Source: Streptococcus merionis DSM 19192
Lineage (GTDB): Bacteria; Bacillota; Bacilli; Lactobacillales; Streptococcaceae
DNA: 64,000 nucleotides
Assembly (NCBI RefSeq): GCF_000380085.1
Contig: NZ_KB904561.1
Location: 26,138-90,137, forward strand
Direction: 5' to 3'
In this document: in pieces, positions 54,901 to 62,749 of the stretch
Numbering within the stretch: position 1 is the stretch's first letter
How the letters are laid out: each line of letters starts with the position of its first letter
The notes under the pieces: model-generated
Told to the model about the DNA's origin: nothing
The model's input: the letters and a program-made list of their open reading frames with translations, nothing else
Databases searched by the model: none
Program-made: the position numbers and the translations under genes

Positions 54901-55899
54901 TTACTCCTCCTCTTTTGAAAATTCTTGAACAGACTGACCTACCACGTCGGTATCCAACATTGTACGAATTTGGCGAATTGTGCTGACAATACTCTTGGCG
55001 TCACTTGAACCATGTGCCTTAACAACGGGAGCCTTAAGACCAAAGAGAACCGCGCCGCCAGCATCAGAGTAGTCTAGCGTTTTTTTAAGATGCTTCAGAC
55101 TCGGTTTGAGCAAGAGAGCCCCCAACTTAGCACGCAGGCCGCCAGCATTGATAGCTGTTTTTAATTGCCCCATGATGGACAAAGCTGTGCCTTCGATTGT
55201 TTTTAGTACCGCATTTCCCGTAAAGCCATCAGCAACGATAACATCGGCTACGCTGTTCAAAAGCTCACGCGCCTCAATATTACCAATAAAGTTGATAGAC
55301 GAATCAGTAGCCAAAAGTTGATAAGTTTCCTTACGTAGAGGATCTCCCTTGCTCTCTTCAGTACCGTTATTGAGAAGGCCAACACGAGGATACTCAATTC
55401 CACGAACATTTTTAGCATAGAAAGCACCAAGAATAGCATACTGATGAAGGTGCTTAGCAGTGCTCTCCGCATTTGCACCCAAATCCAACATATCAAAGCC
55501 ATGGCCATCACGAGTAGGCAAGGTTGACAGTAACCCCGGACGATCAATCCCCTTAATCCGTCCAACCACAAAAAGACCTGCCGCTAAAAGGGCCCCTGTA
55601 TTGCCTGCTGATAGAATCGCATCCGCCTCTCCTTCCTTAACTGCCTTCGCTGCTAAAACCATAGAGGCTTGCTTTTTTTTGCGGATCGCTTTAGCCGGCT
55701 CATCATCTGAATTAATTTTCTCATCCGTATGGACGACACGTACGCGTTCAGTCGCTGTTAAGTGCTGCCGAATCTTGGTCTCATCCCCATAGAGAATGAT
55801 TTCAATATCACTAAAGTCAGCTAAGGCTTGATTGACTCCCTCGACGATGGCCTTAGGGGCATAATCTCCACCCATAGCATCAACGGCAATTCTCTTCAT
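54901..55899 (-). CDS. plsX: Phosphate acyltransferase PlsX
   Basis: Makes acyl-phosphate from acyl-ACP for phospholipid synthesis; 332 aa from ATG 55899 behind [54 protein letters not shown] and [14 protein letters not shown] are diagnostic. Paired with acpP, which supplies the acyl donor. Confidence 0.96.
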   Translation of the reverse strand: MKRIAVDAMGGDYAPKAIVEGVNQALADFSDIEIILYGDETKIRQHLTATERVRVVHTDEKINSDDEPAKAIRKKKQASMVLAAKAVKEGEADAILSAGNTGALLAAGLFVVGRIKGIDRPGLLSTLPTRDGHGFDMLDLGANAESTAKHLHQYAILGAFYAKNVRGIEYPRVGLLNNGTEESKGDPLRKETYQLLATDSSINFIGNIEARELLNSVADVIVADGFTGNAVLKTIEGTALSIMGQLKTAINAGGLRAKLGALLLKPSLKHLKKTLDYSDAGGAVLFGLKAPVVKAHGSSDAKSIVSTIRQIRTMLDTDVVGQSVQEFSKEEE

Positions 55900-55953
55900 A
55901 GTATTTTCCTCCAATACTTGCAATACCTTATTTTATCATATTTTTCCACATTT

Positions 55954-56709
55954 TTATTTTAACAACTGACCCCAATCAGCCATGTCATCAATAAATTTTT
56001 TGGCTTTCAGATGAATACCAACATATTCTTCATAGAGCTGATCTAAAAATTGGCGAATCTTAGCCTTCATATCAGGCTTGACAGAAATTGTCGTCAATTC
56101 CTCAAAACTCACCGCCTGAAAACGGTTGAGCAGATAAATGACATTGGGATCAACCTGAGCACGATTGAAGTCTTGAGCTTGATGTTCTGGACAGAGACAG
56201 CCCATATATTTGTAGGAAAAGTCTAACGGTACGGCAAGCCTGTGGCAGACCACACATTCTGCAAAATTCAAGCTGACTCCAAATCGACTGAGGACTTGCA
56301 CCTCAAAAATATTAGTCAAAATCTCCTCGTCTAGACCATCATCCATCAATTCCAAAGTTTTAGATAGGAAAGCAAAAAGACTCGGGTCTGGTATATTATC
56401 CTGAATAGCTGCATCTGCTAAAGCAACTAAATAGGTCGCATAAGCGAGTTTGAAAATATCCTGATTAATCTGAGTAAAACTTCGACTATCGCGGTAATCC
56501 TCGATAAATCCAAGCCCCTCCTGTCCTAACTTTAAAATAAAATCCGACTGCGTCAACGGTTGAATGACAGGGGTCAGCTTAGAATCCCTAGCATTTTTGA
56601 CAAAAAACATTCGTTTTCCTGTCTGCTCCGTGAAAATCTTGACCAGCATGTCGCTTTCCCGATAAGGCTGATTGTAGAGGACTAACCCTCTAGTCTCAAC
56701 GCGATTCAT
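55954..56709 (-). CDS. recO: DNA repair protein RecO
   Basis: RecF-pathway mediator that loads RecA and anneals strands; 251 aa. An N-terminal OB-fold (TRGLVLYNQPYRESDMLVKI), a helical middle and a CxxC zinc-site region (CVVCHRL ... CLCPEH near 151-175) are seen. Overlaps araT by 14 bp. Confidence 0.94.
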   Translation of the reverse strand: MNRVETRGLVLYNQPYRESDMLVKIFTEQTGKRMFFVKNARDSKLTPVIQPLTQSDFILKLGQEGLGFIEDYRDSRSFTQINQDIFKLAYATYLVALADAAIQDNIPDPSLFAFLSKTLELMDDGLDEEILTNIFEVQVLSRFGVSLNFAECVVCHRLAVPLDFSYKYMGCLCPEHQAQDFNRAQVDPNVIYLLNRFQAVSFEELTTISVKPDMKAKIRQFLDQLYEEYVGIHLKAKKFIDDMADWGQLLK

Positions 56710-57874
56710 CTGATTCCATGAAGCGCGCCAAACGTTTCATGGCCTCCTCAATCTTTTCCATGCTGGCTGCGTAGGAAATCCGAATGTAGCCTTCGCCGTA
56801 TTGCCCAAAAGCCGCTCCTGGAATAAGGGCGACCGCTTCCTTGCGGGCGAATTTTTGTAGAAAATCAAAGGAATTTTGATTATAGCCAGCAGGGATTTTG
56901 GCAAAGATGTAAAAAGCCCCATCTGGCCTAATAATGTCAAATCCCAGTGCAGCCATCTTTTCCATGATAAAATCACGGCGTGCAACGTAAGCCTTTCGCA
57001 TCGGTAACGCATCGTTTTTACCGTGTTTGAGGGCTTCCAATGCCCCGTACTGAGCCATAGTTGTCGCAGCTGTCACTAAGTACTGATGACTCTTAATCAG
57101 TTGAGCTGTCAGTACAGCAGGTGCAAAAATTAAGCCAATCCGCCATCCAGTCATCGCATGGCTTTTAGAAAGACCAGTCACCAAAATGGTCTGCTCAGGA
57201 AGGTATTCTGCAATGGAAACATGTGGTTCTCCAGTATAGGTCAGCTCTGCATAAACTTCATCTGAGATAACAAAAATCTCATATCTTTTCAATACCTCTG
57301 CAAAAGCCTGAATCTGCTCACGAGAATAAGTTACTCCAGTCGGATTAGCCGGGTAGTTAAGAATAACCGCCTTAAGCCTATCACCCTGAGCAATGATGGC
57401 TTCCTCAAGCATTTCTGGGGTTAACACAAAGTTGTTGGCTGTTGTATCAATCTCCACCACAGAGCCTCCCACCATATCCACAATCGGTTCATAACCTGGA
57501 TAGGCAGGCGCAGGTAAAAGAACCGTGTCACCATCTTCAATAATCGCTATTAAACTCGCTGATAAGGCCTCGGTCGCCCCAATTGTCACCAAAACGTCAC
57601 TGTCAGGATTATAGTTGAGATTATACTTTTCTTGAACAAAGTCCGACGCCGCCTGACGTAACTCCAGCAGCCCACTCATACCTGTATAGTAGGACTTATC
57701 AGCATCAATAGCAGCTTTCGCAGCTTCCTTGACATGCTCTGGAGTTGTAAAATCAGGCTCACCCAAGGTCAACTTCAAAATTCCTGGAATATCCGAAATT
57801 GACTGGTCAAACTGACGAATCATCGACACCTGAATCTTATCCAAGTTCTTATTAAAACGCTGGGTCAAATCCAT
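56696..57874 (-). CDS. araT: Aromatic amino acid aminotransferase (class I)
   Basis: PLP-dependent class I/II aminotransferase, 392 aa. The PLP-binding lysine lies in LSKSHAMTGWRIG near 233; NYPANPTGVTYS and the C-terminal YIRISYAAS support it. In lactic streptococci this position next to recO is usually AraT. Upstream, where prs is common in streptococci, there is only repeat sequence here. Confidence 0.9.
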   Translation of the reverse strand: MDLTQRFNKNLDKIQVSMIRQFDQSISDIPGILKLTLGEPDFTTPEHVKEAAKAAIDADKSYYTGMSGLLELRQAASDFVQEKYNLNYNPDSDVLVTIGATEALSASLIAIIEDGDTVLLPAPAYPGYEPIVDMVGGSVVEIDTTANNFVLTPEMLEEAIIAQGDRLKAVILNYPANPTGVTYSREQIQAFAEVLKRYEIFVISDEVYAELTYTGEPHVSIAEYLPEQTILVTGLSKSHAMTGWRIGLIFAPAVLTAQLIKSHQYLVTAATTMAQYGALEALKHGKNDALPMRKAYVARRDFIMEKMAALGFDIIRPDGAFYIFAKIPAGYNQNSFDFLQKFARKEAVALIPGAAFGQYGEGYIRISYAASMEKIEEAMKRLARFMESDESR

Positions 57875-58219
57875 ACCAACACCTCACAATCTATAATACC
57901 TATTATACCCTAAGTTGAAATCATTTGGGGAATTTTTCAAACACTCACTATACTTGATTGAATCCAAAACAAATGGATAAAAAGCCAGCGATATAGAACA
58001 ATCACCGACGAATCGATTATCGTAATTTCCAAGACCCCCTCCAAATTCATCCCGTTTGATGGTGAGAAAAGTTCTCCAATTGGAAATCATTATCAAATAA
58101 CCATGATCCCGATATTTTCCTTATGGTTCTTGATTATTCTGGTCAACGGAGGCTCAAAATGGTTTATTACGAAGACAGGGACTTACAAAGTCGGTGGACT
58201 TCATTAGATTTTCTCAAAA

Positions 58220-58375
58220 GGTTGGGAGTAAGACTTGTTGGCTATGATAGCTTCGCCTCGCCCACAAAATTGAAGATGCGTATAAAAAGTCATGATTTCA
58301 TTGAAATCGACTTCATCGTTCCACCCCTGCAAAGATCATTAGGTGCTTTAGCGCCAATGAACCACTGCTGGCTGG
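58220..58375. repeat. Family 2 intergenic repeat, copy G4
   Basis: GGTTGGGAGTAAGACTTGTT (58220-58239) matches G2 almost exactly. ATGATAGCTTCGCC and TTGAAGATGCGTATAAAAAG match the G1/G6 core, and ACCCCTGCAAAGATCATTAG (58323 on) again matches G2. So this copy joins the parts seen separately elsewhere. The open frames across 57884-58380 arise from the repeat or lack support; 58376-58660 shows nothing recognised. Confidence 0.65.
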
Positions 58376-58666
58376 GGTAAAATGGCGATTTATCAGCATT
58401 TTACAAACCAGACAACTACTGCAACAAATTGATCAAACTATCAAAGAAACGAGACTGAGCCTTTTCTCTCAAGCTCGAAAAACTCTGTTCCTAACAAATC
58501 TTTAAACCATCACAGATCTTACCAAGTTTTTCTGAGCCATATCAAAATGTCTAGCTTAATTGGCAAATTCGGGGGGTATCAAAAGGATATTATATCGAAA
58601 ATATATAGTAACGAGCTGCTGTTTACAGTCCTCCGTTGCAAACAATGGTTTTTCCATACGCATACC

Positions 58667-58713
58667 AATGCCGTATTTGATAGAGACTAAAACTGACAAT
58701 ACGGTATTTTTCT
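58667..58713 (+). terminator. Hairpin overlapping the lysC promoter
   Basis: AATGCCGTATT (58667-58677) pairs with AATACGGTATT (58698-58708, one G-T pair), followed by TTTCTGC. The lysC -35 lies beside its 3' arm, so transcription from upstream would end where lysC transcription begins. Confidence 0.55.
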
Positions 58714-58721
58714 GCTATAAT
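58693..58721 (+). promoter_or_regulatory. Aspartate kinase promoter
   Basis: CTGACA, 17 nt, TATAAT, with TGC before the -10 (extended). It lies about 30 nt before the lysC ATG. Confidence 0.8.
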
Positions 58722-58750
58722 AGTCCTAAAATTCTAACAATGGAGCCTAT

Positions 58751-60100
58751 ATGAAAGTTGTCAAATTTGGTGGAAGCTCACTGGCCTCAGCTACACAATT
58801 GGAAAAAGTCTTAAATATCGTCAAATCCGATCTCGAACGAAAATTCATCATTGTTTCAGCACCAGGAAAACGAAATAGCAAGGATACAAAAGTTACAGAT
58901 GCACTGATAAAGTACTATAAACACTATATATCTGAAAAAGATGTCACAGAAGACCAAAAATGGATTATCCAACGCTATCAAGATATTGCAAATGACTTGC
59001 ACTTGGATAACCGTGTGATGGAAAAAATTCAAAAAGCAGTCTTAAGTTTGGCAACACTCCCTATTACGGACAATAGCTTTCTATACGATACTTTCCTAGC
59101 AGCTGGCGAGGACAATAATGCAAAATTAATCGCTCAGTATTTCAATCAAAATGGCATTAACGCCCTTTACATGCACCCCAAAAAAGCAGGAATCAAAGTA
59201 ACCAGTGATCCAGGCAACGCCCAAATCATTCCATCAAGCTATGATCGCCTCGAAAAACTTTCTGATTTAGAAGAAGTTATTGTTATTCCAGGTTTCTTCG
59301 GCGTCACTCAGGATGGGCAAATTTGCACTTTTTCACGGGGTGGCTCGGATATCACTGGCTCAATCGTTGCCGCAGGGGTCAAGGCCGATCTTTATGAAAA
59401 TTTCACAGATGTCGATGGTATTTTCGCAGCACATCCTGGTATTATTGACAACCCAAACTCTATCACTGAACTCACTTATCGCGAAATGCGTGAATTAGCT
59501 TATGCTGGCTTTACAGTACTTCATGACGAAGCCCTCATTCCAGCCTATCGCGGTCACATTCCACTCGTCATTAAAAATACCAATAATCCATCTCATCCAG
59601 GAACTCGAATTGTCCTGAATCATAGTAAAGAACAACAACCTGTTGTAGGTATATCTGCTGATGATGGCTTTACAAGTATTAACCTTTCAAAATACCTCAT
59701 GAACCGTGAAATTGGTTTTGGGCGAAAAGTTCTACAGATTTTAGAGGACTTAAACATCAGTTTTGAGCACATGCCAACAGGTATTGATGATATGTCAATT
59801 ATTATCAGAGATCGAGAACTCACACCCATTAAAGAAGAAGAAATCTTGCGCCAACTGACCCATAAAATAGAAGTTGATAAAGCAGAAATTGAACGAAATC
59901 TATCCATCCTTATGGTTGTTGGCGAAAATATGATGAGCCACATTGGTGTCACAGCAAAAGCTGCTAGCGCTCTCTCAGAAAACAATATCAATATTGAAAT
60001 GATCTCTCAAGGCTCAAGTGAGGTTTCTATTCTCTTTGTCATCAGAACTGAACAAAAAAACGATGCCATTAAAGCACTATACAATGCTTTCTTTCAATAA
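58751..60100 (+). CDS. lysC: Aspartate kinase
   Basis: First enzyme of the aspartate-family pathway (lysine, threonine, methionine); 449 aa. KVVKFGGSSLASA is the N-terminal kinase signature. VIVIPGFFGVTQDGQICTFSRGGSDITGS (around 176-204) is the substrate-binding core, and two ACT domains follow (about 300-449; NINIEMISQGSSEVSILFVI). GGAG lies before the ATG. Monocistronic, with its own promoter. Feedback specificity cannot be told from sequence alone. Confidence 0.94.
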   Translation: MKVVKFGGSSLASATQLEKVLNIVKSDLERKFIIVSAPGKRNSKDTKVTDALIKYYKHYISEKDVTEDQKWIIQRYQDIANDLHLDNRVMEKIQKAVLSLATLPITDNSFLYDTFLAAGEDNNAKLIAQYFNQNGINALYMHPKKAGIKVTSDPGNAQIIPSSYDRLEKLSDLEEVIVIPGFFGVTQDGQICTFSRGGSDITGSIVAAGVKADLYENFTDVDGIFAAHPGIIDNPNSITELTYREMRELAYAGFTVLHDEALIPAYRGHIPLVIKNTNNPSHPGTRIVLNHSKEQQPVVGISADDGFTSINLSKYLMNREIGFGRKVLQILEDLNISFEHMPTGIDDMSIIIRDRELTPIKEEEILRQLTHKIEVDKAEIERNLSILMVVGENMMSHIGVTAKAASALSENNINIEMISQGSSEVSILFVIRTEQKNDAIKALYNAFFQ

Positions 60101-60126
60101 GTAAACTTTAGACGAATGAAAAAACT

Positions 60127-60168
60127 ATTGTGGGATATGATGAAAATATTTTCATCATATCCCACAAT
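60127..60168. terminator. Perfect 42-bp palindrome after lysC
   Basis: 21-bp arms (ATTGTGGGATATGATGAAAA plus T, and its complement) without a loop, starting 27 bp after the lysC stop. The T-run (AGTTTTTT) is on the minus-strand side; plus-strand termination would rely on the stem alone. Confidence 0.65.
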
Positions 60169-60417
60169 CTTCCTAAGGGTAAAAAAGTAGCTCACTTCTC
60201 AACGCACCAGAAGTTGGTAGCGTCCAACTAAGTGAACACTCGCTTTTACAATAGACTTGTTCGGAAACTCATTTTTAAAATAGTTTACCAAATATTCTGT
60301 TAGATCTTCAACTACACACTTTTGAAAATTTCGTAACCGCCCCATAACCAGGTATCTTCTTTGATTCACGATCCTCCTGTATACTCTTAGTATCAACTAA
60401 AACAGGAGGCCAATATC

Positions 60418-60603
60418 ATGTCACAACCAATTGTTCCTTTGAAACTTCTCCAATCTCGCAGTTTTCCCAAGAAGAGTAGAAATGAAATGATGGTGAAGAT
60501 ACGTGTGGGAAAGCTGGAGTTAAGCTTGTTCCGCTCATGCCCTCAAGAGATGATAGAAACGATTTTGGATAAGGTGCTGAACAATGACCATTCGACTAAG
60601 TGA
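60418..60603 (+). CDS. IS66-family accessory protein TnpA-like
   Basis: 61-aa frame with MMVKIRVGKLELSLFRSCPQ, the small basic first ORF of IS66 elements, probably shortened at its N-terminus compared with longer relatives. AACAGGAGGCCAATATC precedes the ATG. It overlaps the next ORF by 20 bp, as is usual for translational coupling in IS66. Confidence 0.7.
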   Translation: MSQPIVPLKLLQSRSFPKKSRNEMMVKIRVGKLELSLFRSCPQEMIETILDKVLNNDHSTK

Positions 60604-60934
60604 CTTAGGGCAAGTTTATCTTGTCTGTGGGAAAACCGATATGCGTCAGGGCATTGATTCCCTAGCCTATCTTGTTAAATCCCAACATGAGTTAGATCCT
60701 TTTTCAGGGGCTGTTTATCTCTTCTGCGGTGGTCAACGTGATCGGTTCAAAGCGCTTTACTGGGACGGTCAAGGCTTCTGGTTACTTTATAAACGCTTTG
60801 AAAACGGTAAACTAGCTTGGCCAAGAAATAGTGATGAGGTCGAAGCCTTGACAGCTGAACAGGTGGACTGGCTTATGAAGGGCTTTTCCATCACTCCAAA
60901 AATAAATTCCACAAAAAGTCGTGATTTCTATTGA
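60584..60934 (+). CDS. IS66-family accessory protein TnpB
   Basis: 116-aa protein with the diagnostic VYLVCGKTDMRQGIDSLAYL, then LFCGGQRDRFKALYWDGQGF and WLLYKRFENGKLAWP. Needed with TnpC for IS66 transposition. It looks intact, but its TnpC partner is destroyed. A hairpin (60913-60948) and TATAAT (60955-60960) follow it. Confidence 0.9.
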   Translation: MTIRLSDLGQVYLVCGKTDMRQGIDSLAYLVKSQHELDPFSGAVYLFCGGQRDRFKALYWDGQGFWLLYKRFENGKLAWPRNSDEVEALTAEQVDWLMKGFSITPKINSTKSRDFY

Positions 60935-60986
60935 AATCATGGCTTTTCTTTAGGTATAATGTAGAAAACAGTATGAGAGGGAAATC

Positions 60987-61448
60987 ATGTCATCATTAGA
61001 AAAAATCATTGAAACAATGTCTAATGAGCTTGCCCTCCTTCGTGAACAAGTAGCGTATTTAACCCAAAAGCTCTATGGAAAATCTTCTGAAAAGCATCCT
61101 CAGATGGACGGTCAAAGGAGCTTATTTGGTGAGGAAACATTGCCAGAAGAAGACGCTAACTTACCCAGTTGAAACGGAAGAAATCACCTACAAACGCAAG
61201 AAGAAAAAGGGCGTTCGCCAGGCTATTCTCAGTCAATTTGAACCTGAGGAAGTCCATCATGAGTTAACTGGTGCTGCCTGTACTTGCCCAGATTGCCATG
61301 GTGAGCTGAAGGAGATTGGAGCTTGTATTCAGAGAAATATATCACTTATCTTCTAGAAAAACTTCCAAACGAGGAAACTCTCGCAAAAAAGGAAGTGCTA
61401 GAGGTCTATTTACCATGGTCTAAACACATACAGAAAAACTGTAAATGA
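60987..61448 (+). pseudogene. IS66 transposase TnpC, frameshifted and internally deleted
   Basis: The N-terminal part reads MSNELALLREQVAYLTQKLY, GKSSEKHPQMDGQRSLFGEE, then a stop; a second frame continues VETEEITYKRKKKKGVRQAI and the zinc-like CTCPDCHGEL. The sequence then jumps to the extreme C-terminus (YLLEKLPNEETLAKKEVLEV, YLPWSKHIQKNCK). The DDE catalytic core is missing, so it cannot be active. Confidence 0.85.
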
Positions 61449-61450
61449 GA

Positions 61451-61480
61451 AGTTCCAAAGTCAAGCAAGACTTTGGAACT
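61451..61480 (+). terminator. Terminator at the IS66 right end
   Basis: AGTTCCAAAGTC, AAGCAA, GACTTTGGAACT: a perfect 12-bp stem with TTTTC following, directly after the tnpC stop. Confidence 0.8.
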
Positions 61481-61675
61481 TTTCAATATACCTCGTTATT
61501 GGACGCTTACAAAATTTCTATAAAAATAGTACAACATACTTTTTTAAACGGAGCGAGACGGGCTGAAAGCCACATAATCATAAAAAAACGCTGAAATGGC
61601 ACTGCACCCGATTAATGAGACAAAAGAAAAACACTCCAGGAATTCTAGTAAAATAGAAATCAGGAGTGTTTTATT

Positions 61676-61966
61676 ATGGTCAAAAAAGCTTATCCCCTAG
61701 AAACAAAATTAGCTTGTATTGAAATGAAAAAAGCAGGTCAGTCAACTAAGAACATTATGGCAACCTTAGGAATCACAAATAAAAGTCAAGTTTATACTTG
61801 GTGGAAATGGTATCAAGATAATGAACTTTATCGCTTTTATCAGCCAGTTGGAAAACAGTATACTTACGGCAAAGGATTGGAAGAATTATCTGAACTAGAT
61901 CAACTGAAATTGCAGGTAAAACTGCTAAAAAAGTATCGTCGCTTGAGGAGAAACTCGACAAAGTAG
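61676..61966 (+). CDS. IS3-family OrfA (helix-turn-helix)
   Basis: 96-aa N-terminal transposase part with a HTH (YPLETKLACIEMKKAGQSTK, then GITNKSQVYTWWKWY). Near its end, ELDQLKLQVKLLKKYRRL reaches the A6G run at 61927-61933, a typical -1 slippage site that would fuse it to OrfB (LEEKLDKVALVKLVHAYKQD). The frame is intact. Confidence 0.85.
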   Translation: MVKKAYPLETKLACIEMKKAGQSTKNIMATLGITNKSQVYTWWKWYQDNELYRFYQPVGKQYTYGKGLEELSELDQLKLQVKLLKKYRRLRRNSTK

Positions 61967-62749
61967 CTCTCGTCAAGCTCGTTCATGCCTATAAACAGGA
62001 TTATCCTATTCAAGTGATACTGGATTGTTTCAGTGTCCCTAAATCTACTTACTATCGCTGGGTAAAGAGTCTAGAAAAGACAGACACTAGGCCTGATGTT
62101 ATCACAGATAAGATAGAAGAACTCTGTCTGAACTATCAGTTCATCTATGGTTATCGTACCATTACTCGCTTATTACGCAGAGAGCACGGACTTCTTGTAA
62201 ATGCCAAGAAAGTGTACCGCATCATGAAAGAGAACGGTTGGTTATGTCGTACAAAACCTAAGAAATCCCCAAATCTCGGCAAGCCTTACTATGTGACTGA
62301 TAATAAACTGGATAGAGACTTTCAATCAGAAAAACCACTTCATAAGCTGGTAACGGATATTACCTACTTATATTTTGGGAACTGTAAACTCTACCTTTCC
62401 TCTATCATGGATTTATACAATCGGGAGATTGTCGCCTATTCCATCTCGGATGTTCAAGATACAAATTTTGTGTTAGATACACTGAATCAACTAGAACTCC
62501 CTAAAGGAGCTATTCTGCACAGTGATCAAGGCTCTGTCTACACTTCGAAAGTCTATTATCAATCTTGCATGGAAAAAGGCATCACCCGCTCTATGTCCCG
62601 AAAAGGGACGCCTGCGGATAATGCCTGCATTGAATGGTTTCATTCCGTCCTAAAGTCTGAAACCTTTTATCTCCATAACTGGAGAAATCTCAACAAAGAT
62701 AGTATAACAGATATTGTCAAAAGTTACATCACATTTTATAATGAAACTA
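61930..62749 (+). pseudogene. IS3-family OrfB transposase, 3' end interrupted
   Basis: rve integrase core: HTH_21-like YGYRTITRLLRREHGLLVNA, then the DDE set TDITYLYFG, LHSDQGSVYTS and DNACIEWFHSVLKSE. The protein ends at FYNETR, where the ISL3 element begins, so the last 20 or so residues are lost. Read through OrfA by -1 frameshifting; an internal ATG exists at 62014. Confidence 0.85.

Larger units (their letters stand above)
60217..61510 (+). mobile_element. IS66-type element, internally deleted
   Basis: Left end near GGTAGCGTCCAACTAAG, right end CGTTATTGGACGCTTAC read inversely: degenerate inverted repeats of the GTAAGCGTCC type used by IS66 elements. It contains tnpA, tnpB and the two ends of tnpC. 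No 8-bp target duplication is visible (CAGAAGTT versus AAAATTTC). At about 1.3 kb it is roughly half the usual size. Confidence 0.75.
61600..62749 (+). mobile_element. IS3-family (IS150-like) element, truncated by ISL3
   Basis: The element starts somewhere near 61598-61616 (CACCCGATTAATGAGACAAA). It encodes orfA and orfB with a frameshift signal, and is cut at 62749 by the ISL3 insertion. Its right end is outside the window, if present. Confidence 0.8.

Noticed and set aside
57884..58096. Minus-strand 70-codon frame upstream of araT
   Set aside because: No ribosome binding site, no recognisable family; probably decayed sequence where another gene once lay.
58123..58380. Plus-strand 85-codon frame
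   Set aside because: Its second half is translated family 2 repeat.
60199..60396. Minus-strand 65-codon frame at the left end of the IS66 element
   Set aside because: Lies over the IS66 terminal region; no known IS66 gene is on this strand there.
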